Positions 1-8,553 of a DNA stretch of 21,021 nucleotides are shown piece by piece (the stretch's first letter is position 1; the number at the start of each line of letters is the position of its first letter). A program made the translations under genes and the position numbers. The notes below the pieces were generated by a model. The model searched no databases. It was not told the DNA's origin and saw only the letters and a program-made list of their open reading frames with translations. Source of the DNA: Syntrophaceae bacterium UBA2192 (GTDB lineage: Bacteria; Desulfobacterota; Syntrophia; Syntrophales; UBA2192); assembly GCA_002327315.1 (NCBI GenBank), contig DCVI01000073.1:4258-25278 (forward strand), written 5' to 3'.

Positions 1-51
1 GCCGTCAGCAAACGCAGGGTATCGAACAACCTGTCGGCACTTTTCCCAAGG

Positions 52-981
52 ATGGAACCCGAACCGGTGTCAGCAGCCTCAGAATCGCCCATCGAAATCA
101 GCATCATTCTGCCCGCCTTCCAGGAGGAGCAGGGTATCCCGCCCCTGCTCATGCAGATCGGGGCCGTCATGGCAAAGATGAGGCGGCCCTACGAGATCCT
201 CGTCATCGACGACGGATCCACGGACGGGACAGCCGCAAAGGCCCGCGAGGCCGGGGCCCGGGTCATCTCGCATCCCTACAATATCGGAAACGGGGCTGCC
301 GTGAAAACGGGCATCCGCGAGGCCCGGGGCCGGGTGATCGTGATGATGGACGCCGACGGCCAGCACGACCCCGCCGACATCCCCAGGCTCCTGGAGAAAC
401 TGGGGTCGCACGACATGGTCGTGGGGGCCCGCACGAGGGAATCCGAGACCAGTCTGCACCGCGATCTGGCCAACAGGGTGTATAACTGGTTCGCCTCCTA
501 CATCTGCAATCGAAAAATTGATGACCTGACGTCAGGCTTCCGGGCGATCAAGGCGGGGGCCGCCCGGGCTTTTCTCTACCTGCTGCCGAACACGTACTCC
601 TACCCGACGACGCTGACCCTGGCCATCGTCCGCTCCGGACGAAGCCTGAAGTATGTGCCCGTGAAAACGTCGAGGCGGGTCGGCCGAAGCAAGATCCGGC
701 TTATCCGGGACGGCACCCGGTTTTTCTTCATCATTCTTAAAATCGCCACTCTCTTTTCGCCCATGAAGGTGTTCCTGCCGGTGAGCGCGCTCATGTTCCT
801 GACGGGTGTGGGGTACGGCCTGATCCGGATCTTCTATTTAGATACCCGGTATGGTCCCACATCCGCCATGCTGATGACGATGGCCGTCGTGGTGTTCATG
901 GTCGGCCTGGTTTCCGAGCAGGTCGCCCAGATGCGGTTCGACCGGAGTGAAGCCCTTCGGGGCCCCCACCGCGGGGAATGA
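52..981 (+). CDS. Polyprenyl-phosphate sugar synthase-like family 2 glycosyltransferase with two C-terminal membrane helices
   Basis: This is a GT2 glycosyltransferase of the DPM1-like branch, which moves a sugar from a nucleotide donor to a polyprenyl phosphate at the cytoplasmic face of the membrane. The GT-A core is visible: ILPAFQEE near residue 18, the nucleotide-binding VIDDGSTDGT at 51-60, and the DADGQHD metal-binding motif at 100-106, followed by DLTSGFRA. Two hydrophobic segments near the C-terminus (about 241-264 and 274-295) anchor the protein. The start is uncertain. The frame stays open to base 1 and the ATG at 52 has no well-spaced Shine-Dalgarno site, so the true start may lie outside the window. 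It is the first visible gene of the glycan cluster, 23 bp before the next gene. The sugar transferred cannot be read from sequence. Confidence 0.88.
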   Translation: MEPEPVSAASESPIEISIILPAFQEEQGIPPLLMQIGAVMAKMRRPYEILVIDDGSTDGTAAKAREAGARVISHPYNIGNGAAVKTGIREARGRVIVMMDADGQHDPADIPRLLEKLGSHDMVVGARTRESETSLHRDLANRVYNWFASYICNRKIDDLTSGFRAIKAGAARAFLYLLPNTYSYPTTLTLAIVRSGRSLKYVPVKTSRRVGRSKIRLIRDGTRFFFIILKIATLFSPMKVFLPVSALMFLTGVGYGLIRIFYLDTRYGPTSAMLMTMAVVVFMVGLVSEQVAQMRFDRSEALRGPHRGE

Positions 982-1004
982 CCGGATAGCAGCGGCGTAC
1001 CCCT

Positions 1005-2093
1005 ATGCAGACAGTGAAAAGCAACGGCCCCCGGAAGATATGCTACATCCTGTCCTACCGCCTTCCTGATTACGTGCGTTCGAAGTCCCTCGTCAAGGCG
1101 CTGAACAGGATGAGCGGCACCGTCCTTCTGGAGGCGGTCAATACCAGCAGGGGCTGGAGACGCTACGTCGAGACGCTGGCCAGACTGATCCGGTGCCGGC
1201 TGGGTGAGCGGCCGGCCTTTTATATCCTCGGATTCCGTGGTTACGAAATCTTCTGGATCGTGCGTCTTCTCACGGCGGGAAGCGTACTGGTCCTCGACCA
1301 CATGATGTCGCCGTACGACAGCCTCCTCAACGAACGAAAGGCATTCAGGAAAGGGGGCCTGCTGGAAAAGTTCGTATACGGTTATGAAAGAGGAATTCTC
1401 CGGTCCTCGGACATCGTCCTGACTGACACGGAAAGCCACCGGCAGTACTTTGCAGGGCTGTTCGGGATACCGCCTGAAAAAATCATCGCGGTCCCCGTCG
1501 GTACGGACGAGGAGGCGTTCCGACCCCATCCGAGGGCCGAATCGGGCGTGAACGGCCTGTTTCATGTTTTTTTCTATGGCTCTTTCCTGCCGCTCCACGG
1601 TATTCCGGTCATCCTGGAAGCGGCGCGCCTGCTTCACGGCAAACCCGTCCATTTCATCATCGCGGGGGGGAAGCGGCCGGGGGAAGACCCGTTGCCGGCC
1701 GATCGCCCATCGCTCGCTAATGTGACGCACCGGGGCTGGGTTCCTTACGAGGAGCTTCCGGACATGGCAGCCCGGGCCGATCTTTGTCTCGGCGGTCCCT
1801 TTGGGAACACGGGTCAGGCCCGGCGTGTCATCACCGGCAAGACGTTTCAATTCCTGGCGATGGGAAAGCCCGTCGTCGTAGGCCGGATCCTGGACGACCC
1901 CGGATTCATAGACAGGGACAACTGCCTCCTGGTCCCTCAGGGCAGTGGGGAGGAACTGGCGAATGCCATCCTTTGGTGCCTCGAAAACCGTGACCGGCTG
2001 GAGGATATCGGGCGAAACGGGCGCCTGCTCTACGACAGGCTCTTTTCGACGGAGTGCATCACACAGCGGCTTAAGCCTCTTTTTGAGTCATGA
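1005..2093 (+). CDS. GT4-type (GT-B fold) glycosyltransferase
   Basis: A 362-residue GT-B protein that probably adds a sugar from a nucleotide donor to a growing glycan. The C-terminal donor domain is recognisable from VPVGTDEEAF at 163-172, FFYGSFLPLHGI at 189-200 and HRGWVPYEELPDM at 242-254. The segment GKTFQFLAMGKPVVVG (278-293) aligns with the usual K-x-x-E-Y-x-A-x-G-x-P loop, but the glutamate that normally contacts the nucleotide ribose is glutamine (Q282). The N-terminal acceptor half is divergent, so acceptor and linkage are unknown. The start codon has only a weak GC-rich upstream site. The stop overlaps the next start as ATGA (2090-2093), implying translational coupling with the methyltransferase. 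Confidence 0.85.
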   Translation: MQTVKSNGPRKICYILSYRLPDYVRSKSLVKALNRMSGTVLLEAVNTSRGWRRYVETLARLIRCRLGERPAFYILGFRGYEIFWIVRLLTAGSVLVLDHMMSPYDSLLNERKAFRKGGLLEKFVYGYERGILRSSDIVLTDTESHRQYFAGLFGIPPEKIIAVPVGTDEEAFRPHPRAESGVNGLFHVFFYGSFLPLHGIPVILEAARLLHGKPVHFIIAGGKRPGEDPLPADRPSLANVTHRGWVPYEELPDMAARADLCLGGPFGNTGQARRVITGKTFQFLAMGKPVVVGRILDDPGFIDRDNCLLVPQGSGEELANAILWCLENRDRLEDIGRNGRLLYDRLFSTECITQRLKPLFES

Positions 2094-2827
2094 GATACTA
2101 TCCACCGAGATACCTTTTCCGCCGCTACGAGTTGCTCAGAAGGGTAACGGGAGGGGATCATTTCCTGGAGATCGGCCCCGGCCGCCTCATGCTCTCCGTA
2201 GAACTGCTCCGGCATTTCAGGCGCGGGACCCTGATTGATTTCAGCCCCGGCTCCCTGGCATTCTTCGCGGCCCTGGGAAAAGCGGACAGGGACCGGTTGA
2301 ACCTCATCGTCGCCGATTTCATGGAGTACTCTTTCGAAGCATCCTTTGACGCGGTGATTGCCTGTGAGGTGCTGGAACACATACGGGATGAGTCGGCTTT
2401 CCTCGGCAAGATACGCGGGTTGCTGAATCCGGGGGGGCGATTGATTCTCTCGGTCCCGGCACGAAAAACATTATGGTCCGATCACGACGAGATCGCCGGG
2501 CATTACCGGCGGTACGATAGGCAGGAAATCACCGATCTGCTGTCGAGACAGGATTTCAAGCTCATCGACATTGTTGCATACGGGTATCCTTTCATCAACA
2601 CCCTGAGAATGGCCCGGATCATCCAGGCAAAGTGGCAGTACGCAGAAAAGATCGGGTGGAGCACTGAACGGAAGACGAAGGAAAGCGGTTCGGGACAGAC
2701 GGGGCTGCTCGCCCGGTCCATCGGACTGCTGCTCAACCCTGTCACGGTGTATCCCCTGTGCCTGATTTCCTCACTGTTCAACGGCAGGGATCGGTCGGAG
2801 GGATATCTGGTGATCAGCGAGAAATGA
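2090..2827 (+). CDS. Class I SAM-dependent methyltransferase (glycan-cluster type)
   Basis: A 245-residue methyltransferase with a seven-strand Rossmann fold. Motif I is HFLEIGPGRLML (24-34), the acidic residue after strand 2 is in LIDFSPGS (48-55), and the Methyltransf_11 signature is ACEVLEH (91-97) followed by LLNPGGRLILSVP (111-123). HDEIAGHYRRY (132-142) is typical of methyltransferases sitting among glycosyltransferases. A hydrophobic stretch near residues 212-232 could associate with the membrane. It overlaps the preceding glycosyltransferase by ATGA and the following one by ATGA (2824-2827), so all three should be translated together. Methylation of a sugar or of a glycan terminus is inferred from context only. 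Confidence 0.87.
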   Translation: MRYYPPRYLFRRYELLRRVTGGDHFLEIGPGRLMLSVELLRHFRRGTLIDFSPGSLAFFAALGKADRDRLNLIVADFMEYSFEASFDAVIACEVLEHIRDESAFLGKIRGLLNPGGRLILSVPARKTLWSDHDEIAGHYRRYDRQEITDLLSRQDFKLIDIVAYGYPFINTLRMARIIQAKWQYAEKIGWSTERKTKESGSGQTGLLARSIGLLLNPVTVYPLCLISSLFNGRDRSEGYLVISEK

Positions 2828-4020
2828 AAATTCATCTGGCGTACAGAAATTACAAGCCCCTTCATGACCTCTATCGATCCTTGCTGATAGAGCCGCCGCC
2901 GCAGGTGTCCTACATGCTTCCCAGGACGCTGCCGTTCGTCCGGCGTTTCTACCCGCTGTACCTGATGTTCGGCGATTGGGCTCCCGCCCGATCCCTGATG
3001 CACCTGGCGCAGCACCTTCTTTTCGGAAGGGCGGGTAGCGATGGACAGGCCGATGCAATTCATTACGTCCAGATGATTCCCGGCAACGTTCCTTCGAAAC
3101 CCTACGTGATCGACTTTGAACATGCCGCGGCGCTCGCGAATTTCGTCCACCCCGATGAAGGGGCAAAGATTCGGATTCTCCGCTTCCTGAAGGATGATCG
3201 TTGCCGGCGGATCATCCCCCTGACCGGGGCGGCGCGAGAATCGCTCCTCAGCCTCTTTCCCGACCTGGACCCCGAGACGGCGTCTAAAGTGGAGGTGATC
3301 TATCCCGCTCTTCCCGATTATTCACGACTCAACCGGGAAAGAGGCGACGGTTTTTTTCCGTGCCGGGATAACGATACGCTGAAATTCCTGTTTGTGGGAA
3401 ATGATGTATACCGAAAAGGCCTGCACGAGTTGATGGCGGCGTTCAGAGAACTGGAAAAGCGATACGCCGATATCGAACTCTGTGTCGTGTCCGACGCACC
3501 GGAGCCGCTGAAGAAAGCGTACCCGTCCCCGAGAATAAAGCATTTTGACCCGGCCTACCCGTTCGACCCGATGATAGAGAAGTTCTATTTTGACTGTGAC
3601 GTCCTGGTCCTCCCGACGCACTGCGACACCTTCGGAATGGCAATCCTGTGCGCCCTGTCCTGCGGGAAGCCCGTCGTCACAACGGATCAGTTCGCTTCCC
3701 GTGAACTGGTCCGGGACGGAGAAAACGGATTGCTTGTCCGCTCCGAACGCCTGCTCCTGACAGAGGTTTGCATGCCGGACAGGGCAGCCACCCGGGCATT
3801 CATAACCCGTGAGGCAGACCCACTCTTGATCGAGGAACTGATTGATAAGTTGGGTACCCTGTGTGCAAACCGCAACATTGTAAAACGGATGTCCAAAGAG
3901 GCTTCGAAGGATTTCGAGGCGGCGGGTAAATTCTCCATCGGCGAGAGGAACCGCAAGCTGACGGCGGCTTACGGGCGCTGCCTCGAGACGGATGCGCAGA
4001 GTACCGGGGTACTGGCATGA
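2824..4020 (+). CDS. Second GT4-type glycosyltransferase
   Basis: A 398-residue GT-B fold glycosyltransferase. I chose the ATG at 2824, which overlaps the previous stop as ATGA, over a GTG at 2758 that would add 22 residues unlike the family N-terminus. The donor domain shows FLFVGNDVYRKGLHELMAAF (188-207), a typical post-linker start with the conserved KG-x-x-x-L, and VLVLPTHCDTFGMAILCALS (260-279) followed by CGKPVV. In the family's E-x7-E motif the first glutamate is aspartate (D268) and the second is cysteine (C276), so donor binding or chemistry may differ. The end, NGLLV and downstream helices, is complete. It overlaps the next gene as ATGA (4017-4020). Acceptor and donor are unknown. 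Confidence 0.87.
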   Translation: MKIHLAYRNYKPLHDLYRSLLIEPPPQVSYMLPRTLPFVRRFYPLYLMFGDWAPARSLMHLAQHLLFGRAGSDGQADAIHYVQMIPGNVPSKPYVIDFEHAAALANFVHPDEGAKIRILRFLKDDRCRRIIPLTGAARESLLSLFPDLDPETASKVEVIYPALPDYSRLNRERGDGFFPCRDNDTLKFLFVGNDVYRKGLHELMAAFRELEKRYADIELCVVSDAPEPLKKAYPSPRIKHFDPAYPFDPMIEKFYFDCDVLVLPTHCDTFGMAILCALSCGKPVVTTDQFASRELVRDGENGLLVRSERLLLTEVCMPDRAATRAFITREADPLLIEELIDKLGTLCANRNIVKRMSKEASKDFEAAGKFSIGERNRKLTAAYGRCLETDAQSTGVLA

Positions 4021-4751
4021 AGGAAGCGCTGAAAAGGATTTTCAAGAAAATGAGAAGCCAGGCCGTGTCGGATTACAGCCTGTGCATCCTGGACTGTCTT
4101 GAGCCCTCACAAAGCGATATCTCGCTCCTGGACAGCGGCTGTGACGACGGTGAGTGGACTCTGAAGCTGGGCGCAAGAATCGGGGCGGTGCGGCTCCACG
4201 GCATCGAGATTGTGGACGAGCGGCGGCAGGCGGCCCTGGGGAAGGGAATCCTGGCGAGGCCCGGCGATTTGAACGAACCCTTCCCTTTCGGAGACGAACA
4301 ATTCGAGATCGTTCATGCCAACCAGGTAATCGAGCATCTGAAGGACACAGACAATTTCATCAAGGAGATTTGGAGGACCCTGAAGCCGGGCGGATACGCG
4401 GTGATCTGCACGGAAAACCTGAGCAGCTGGCATAACATTTTTTCCCTTGTCTTCGGATGGCAGCCTTTTTCTCTCAGCAATGTATGCGAGAAACGCTTCC
4501 AGATTGGCAACCCTCTGGCGATTCACTACGATGTTGCGCCGTCGAACCCGCAGAGCTGGCAGCACAACCGTGTCTTTGCATACCGCGGGTTGAAAGAAAT
4601 ATTCGCGGCCCATGGTTTCGTCATCGAACGCATCGAGGGGTCGGGGTACTATCCCCTACCGAACTGTTTGAGCAAGCTCGACCCGAGGCACGCGGCGTTC
4701 CTCACATTGAAGATCAGAAAGTCTGGCAGCAAAGGGTCAGAGGCGGCGTGA
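4017..4751 (+). CDS. Class I SAM-dependent methyltransferase
   Basis: A 244-residue methyltransferase, second in the cluster and not a close copy of the first. SAM-binding motif I is ISLLDSGCDDGEWTLKLG (35-52), the acidic strand-2 residue is in GIEIVDERR (62-70), and VHANQVIEHL (99-108) with TLKPGGYAVICTEN (121-134) gives the Methyltransf_11 core. The tail, with the LSSWHNIFSLVFGWQPF region (135-151) and YRGLKEIFAAHGF (189-201), resembles methyltransferases found in O-antigen and exopolysaccharide clusters. It begins inside the preceding stop codon (ATGA), so it is coupled to the glycosyltransferase. About 75 bp separate it from the next gene. The substrate is not predictable. Confidence 0.86.
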   Translation: MKEALKRIFKKMRSQAVSDYSLCILDCLEPSQSDISLLDSGCDDGEWTLKLGARIGAVRLHGIEIVDERRQAALGKGILARPGDLNEPFPFGDEQFEIVHANQVIEHLKDTDNFIKEIWRTLKPGGYAVICTENLSSWHNIFSLVFGWQPFSLSNVCEKRFQIGNPLAIHYDVAPSNPQSWQHNRVFAYRGLKEIFAAHGFVIERIEGSGYYPLPNCLSKLDPRHAAFLTLKIRKSGSKGSEAA

Positions 4752-4827
4752 CGTCAGAGGCCGTCTGCAGCCGACGCGGCGGATCCGGAATTGTTGAGCA
4801 TCGAACAGACAGGTGTTACAAGACAAA

Positions 4828-5784
4828 ATGAACGTAAAGATGTTCATATCTCTGGCCTTGTCTTTCATGGCTGCCGCGGGGATCGGGTTTTATCTGCTGC
4901 ACCACCCCGAGCTGATCGGCCACGTGCGGGACATCTCCCCCTGGAGCATGATTCTCCTTTTTCTGATGAGTGTAGCCACGCTTGCGGCAAACGGCCTTTA
5001 CCTCCGGATTTTCGCAAAAAAGTTCGACATTCATCTCAAGTGGAAGGAGTGGTTCGGTCTGGCCTCGGTGACGGCCATGGGAAATTACCTTACCCCTTTC
5101 TCGGGCGGCCTGGTCGCCCGGGGCGCCTACCTGAAGAATCGCCACGACTTCCCCTATGCTCACTTCCTGGCGATGCTGGCCGCGAATTACATGATCGCCT
5201 TTGCCGTTATCGGTGTTACCGGGGTCGTCATCACGCTCACGTTGAGCGGAACGGAAAACTTCTCGTGGCCGGTGATCTTTTTCTTTCTGGCAACCCTGTC
5301 GACGATCCTGCTGGTCTTGTTCCTCCCTTCGCCGTCGATCGGAGGCCGCAATCGTTTGTTGCGTCTCGTGCAACAGGCCCTTGAGGGCATCGACTTCATC
5401 CAGCGGGACAGGGAGCTTTTGTTCAAACTCGTTGCCCTCACCTTCTTCAACGTGGTGGTCGGCGCATTCCTGTTTTTCACAGCCTTCCATTCCATCGGGG
5501 CCGCTATTCCATTCAGGATAGCACTCCTGATTTACCTGCTGACTGCCTGTACGGTGCTGATCAATATCACCCCCGGAAACCTGGGGGTGCAGGAAGCCGT
5601 AACAAGCCTTGCGGCCGCAATTCTTGGAGCCGGGGCCGACATGGGGCTGCTCGCAGCACTAATCGTCCGGGCCGTGACGATTGTTTCTGCCTTTGCACTG
5701 GGGCCGTTTTTCAGTTATCTCCTGTCGAAAGAACTGATGGCATCACGCGCCGTGCCCCCGTCGGGCACAAAGGAATTGATTTGA
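4828..5784 (+). CDS. Flippase-like integral membrane protein, lysylphosphatidylglycerol synthase TM family (UPF0104/AglD-like)
   Basis: About 318 residues with roughly eight hydrophobic helices and no soluble domain. Family landmarks are NYLTPFSGGLVARGAYLK (86-103) and INITPGNLGVQEAV (245-258), the two conserved polar loops of this family. Members occur in glycan and lipid clusters and are often proposed to translocate or modify lipid-linked intermediates, but biochemical function is poorly established. I prefer the ATG at 4828; a GTG at 4813 and an ATG at 4840 are alternatives and no clear Shine-Dalgarno site decides. It follows the methyltransferase by 76 bp and precedes the GT-C/TPR gene by 63 bp, consistent with one transcript. 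A role in moving lipid-linked sugar to the outer face is inferred from context. Confidence 0.82.
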   Translation: MNVKMFISLALSFMAAAGIGFYLLHHPELIGHVRDISPWSMILLFLMSVATLAANGLYLRIFAKKFDIHLKWKEWFGLASVTAMGNYLTPFSGGLVARGAYLKNRHDFPYAHFLAMLAANYMIAFAVIGVTGVVITLTLSGTENFSWPVIFFFLATLSTILLVLFLPSPSIGGRNRLLRLVQQALEGIDFIQRDRELLFKLVALTFFNVVVGAFLFFTAFHSIGAAIPFRIALLIYLLTACTVLINITPGNLGVQEAVTSLAAAILGAGADMGLLAALIVRAVTIVSAFALGPFFSYLLSKELMASRAVPPSGTKELI

Positions 5785-5847
5785 GCTGTCAGGTGCGTAA
5801 CGAATATGGGAACCACCTGAGGGATATCGCGTAATCGGTGAAATTTC

Positions 5848-7941
5848 ATGCTGAACAAGGAAAACGGGTTCACGCTCCCGTGGCGCTTTCCCCTCTCCTT
5901 TGATCGGGAGGCGGCCTTCGCCTTCGTTGCCCTGCTCTTCACCCTGCTGCTGGTCTATTCGAACAGCTTCCAGGGCGAGTGGCACTTCGATGACTACCAC
6001 AATATCGTCGACAACCGGTGCGTGCACGTACAGAACCTGGATGACCTGTCGAAGTCATTCTACGGTCTGACCTGTGACGCCACGGACAGGAGGATTTCTA
6101 GGCCTCTCGCCTATGCGACGTTCGCCCTGAACTACCAGTTCGGAGGGACGGATGTGCGGGGCTATCACATCGTTAACTTCGCTATTCATCTATCTGCAGC
6201 TTTATTTCTGTTTCTCCTGATCAGGCTGACCCTTACACTGCCGGCCATGAATGAACGGTATGGCGGCATCGCCTACCCTGTCGCCCTCCTGTCCTCATTT
6301 CTCTGGGCAACAAGCCCGCTTCAGGTACACGCCGTCACGATCATCGTCCAGCGGATGGCGAGCCTTGCCGGGCTCGCCTATGTCGCATCGCTTTATTTCT
6401 ACGCCCGGGCACGCACTGCCGGACAAGGCTGGCGCAGGCTGGTCTTTTACGCCCTTTGCGGCACAAGCGCCCTGGCAGCCTTTGCCACGAAGGAAAACAC
6501 GGCCGTACTGCCGCTCACCTTTCTGCTCTATGACCTCTTTTTCATCCAGGGGATTTCGGCCAAGTCCGCCAAAGCAGCCCTGAGATGGTCGGTCCTGCCG
6601 ATAGCCGTCGTGGTCGCGCTCGGGTTGCTCTATACCGATTTCGCCGTCGTCCGGGGAACCTACGAGGCAGGGGTGAGGCCGTTTACGCCCTCAGAGCGGC
6701 TCTTGACGCAGACAAGGGTTCTCTTTTTCTACGCGTCTTTGCTACTATACCCGATCCCGTCGAGACTGACGTTTCTTCATGATATCGAAATCTCGCACGG
6801 GATTTTCGATCCTTGGACGACCCTTGCCGCGATCATCGCAATCATGCTTTTTCTTCTATTTGCCGCTCTGAAGGCCAGAAAATATCCGCTGCTTTCTTTC
6901 GCGATCTTGTTCTTCATCCTGAATCACCTCGTCGAGGGGACTCTGATCCCGCTGGAACTGATCTTCGAGCACCGCAATTACATTCCTTCCATGTTCTTTT
7001 TCGTGCCGATAGCATTCGGGATGGTCCGCTGCCTGGACTATTTCTCCTATCACAAAGGTTTTCAGTTTTTCATGGCCGCAGGCTTCGCTCTGCTGCTGGC
7101 GTTCCAGGGGCACACGACGTTCGAGCGAAACGACGTGGTTCGATCAGACGTTCATCTCTGGCTTGACAACGTCAGGAAGTCACCCGGTCTCAGCCGCCCG
7201 CATATCAACCTGGCGAGGCATTACTATGAGGCAGGGATGTACGAACAAGCTTACATCGAAATGAAAACTGCAGAGGATTTGAATCGGGACTCCAATCTGA
7301 GACAGATCGGCATCGCGTCTTACAACCTTGGGGTCTACTACCTCTACCAGGCAAAAGACATCGACCGGGCGGAAAAGCAGTTCATCAAGGCCCTGGAGAG
7401 ATTCCCGGGGCATCCCTCCTCGATCGTGGGTCTGTCAATGGCTTATCTGAAAAGGGGGGAAATCGAGAAGGCCTGGATGCTGATGCAGGAACACGCGCCG
7501 CGGCATCGCAACGACGTCGAGATGATCAATTGCTATGGCCTCGTCCTGTTGAAAAAAGGAAACGCACGAGACGCGATCAAAGCGGCGGCAAGATCCATGG
7601 AGCTGAAGTGGAACGACCCCAAACCCTGGGAGATATCGGGAGAGGCCTGGCGGAAACTCGGGCAGTGGCAGAAGGCCGCCCAGTGCTGGGAGGAGGCGCT
7701 GCGCCTGAACCCGGCAAACCCGCGAGCGCAGCTGGCTCTCGTGGAACTCTACGACCGGCTGAAGGACGGCCCGGCCCTTGCCCGCACGGCGGCGCGTTGC
7801 CTGGCGCTGAAGGGCGCAGAGCCCCTGGACGAGTGGCTCGCCGGTCTTGCCCGGAATAATGGAGTATCGGCCTACGAGGTGGATCCCGGAAAGCTCGGCC
7901 GGATCCTCCGGAGGGCAATCATCAGGGAGTTGGCGCGGTAG
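5848..7941 (+). CDS. GT-C-like integral membrane glycosyltransferase with C-terminal TPR domain (TMTC-like)
   Basis: A 697-residue protein with two parts. Residues 1-420 hold about ten hydrophobic helices. The first external loop carries GEWHFDDYHNI (43-53) with the acidic pair D48-D49 expected for GT-C enzymes, and TKENTAVLP (214-222) and FEHRNYIPSMF (373-383) match conserved motifs of TMTC-type protein O-mannosyltransferases. Residues from about 451 to 650 form TPR-like helical pairs, for example SYNLGVYYLYQAKDIDRAEK and WRKLGQWQKAAQCWEEALRL. GT-C enzymes use polyprenyl-phosphate sugars as donors, which fits the DPM1-like synthase at the start of the cluster. A GGTG element about 8 nt before the ATG is the likely ribosome site. 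Transfer to protein rather than glycan is inference. It ends 48 bp from the oppositely oriented pilin gene. Confidence 0.8.
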   Translation: MLNKENGFTLPWRFPLSFDREAAFAFVALLFTLLLVYSNSFQGEWHFDDYHNIVDNRCVHVQNLDDLSKSFYGLTCDATDRRISRPLAYATFALNYQFGGTDVRGYHIVNFAIHLSAALFLFLLIRLTLTLPAMNERYGGIAYPVALLSSFLWATSPLQVHAVTIIVQRMASLAGLAYVASLYFYARARTAGQGWRRLVFYALCGTSALAAFATKENTAVLPLTFLLYDLFFIQGISAKSAKAALRWSVLPIAVVVALGLLYTDFAVVRGTYEAGVRPFTPSERLLTQTRVLFFYASLLLYPIPSRLTFLHDIEISHGIFDPWTTLAAIIAIMLFLLFAALKARKYPLLSFAILFFILNHLVEGTLIPLELIFEHRNYIPSMFFFVPIAFGMVRCLDYFSYHKGFQFFMAAGFALLLAFQGHTTFERNDVVRSDVHLWLDNVRKSPGLSRPHINLARHYYEAGMYEQAYIEMKTAEDLNRDSNLRQIGIASYNLGVYYLYQAKDIDRAEKQFIKALERFPGHPSSIVGLSMAYLKRGEIEKAWMLMQEHAPRHRNDVEMINCYGLVLLKKGNARDAIKAAARSMELKWNDPKPWEISGEAWRKLGQWQKAAQCWEEALRLNPANPRAQLALVELYDRLKDGPALARTAARCLALKGAEPLDEWLAGLARNNGVSAYEVDPGKLGRILRRAIIRELAR

Positions 7942-7989
7942 GGATTTAAGGGAATAGAACGACAGGTCGTACCACGAAGCGAAACGACG

Positions 7990-8361
7990 CTAATAAGGCA
8001 GCTGCCAGAGGCCGCTGTTGACACCCTGAACGCCGGGTTTGCCCGAAGCGTTAATTTTGATGGTTATGGTGTCCACGGAAGAAAAATTTAAGGTGTAGTC
8101 GCCGATACTGGTCGAGGTGCCTACGGCATCGACGAGGCTGGATGCGCCCGGCGGTGTCCCGTTTTCCAGGAAAAGCCTGGCATAATTAATCGAAAGACGC
8201 GCCTTGCCTTCCGCCACGGCCTGCAGTGCCGCGCGGTTTTTGGCCTCACGCGTGATATCGTAGTATTTGGGAACGGCAATAGAGGAGAGAATCCCGAGGA
8301 TGACGAGAATAGCAATAAGCTCGATCAGGGTGAACCCCCTCTGAGAAGCGGGCAAAGACAT
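7990..8361 (-). CDS. Type IV pilin, MshA-like, short and cysteine-free (second pilin)
   Basis: A 123-residue prepilin. The leader MSLPASQRG is followed by FTLIELIAILVILGILSS, the class III signal: cleavage after G9, methylated F10, and the assembly glutamate at mature position 5. The mature form is about 114 residues, has no cysteine and therefore no disulfide-bound D-region. The segment ALQAVAEGKARLSINYARL is shared with the neighbouring upstream pilin, so the two are paralogs. It is the last gene of the pilus block and is convergent with the GT-C/TPR gene. A GAGG about 13 nt upstream is a distant ribosome site. Major versus minor pilin status cannot be told from sequence. Confidence 0.9.
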   Translation of the reverse strand: MSLPASQRGFTLIELIAILVILGILSSIAVPKYYDITREAKNRAALQAVAEGKARLSINYARLFLENGTPPGASSLVDAVGTSTSIGDYTLNFSSVDTITIKINASGKPGVQGVNSGLWQLPY

Positions 8362-8553
8362 GGACGCGTTACAGCCTCATTCCTGTTTTTTTCAACCGGA
8401 AAAGACCCGCAATCGCCGTCTCTGCACCACGCAAACATTCTCCGAGGACTGTTTGCACTCATCCCCGAGAGGATAACCGATCAGACGAAAGGCTGCGGGA
8501 AATGGCGGCCTCCGTCCGTCGATCGTATGTGAAAAAGACGCGCTCGAAAGCGG

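Noticed and set aside
7959..7970. ACGAC-AG-GTCGT dyad between the convergent GT-C and pilin genes as a terminator
   Set aside because: The stem is short, the loop is only two bases and there is no U-run on either strand.
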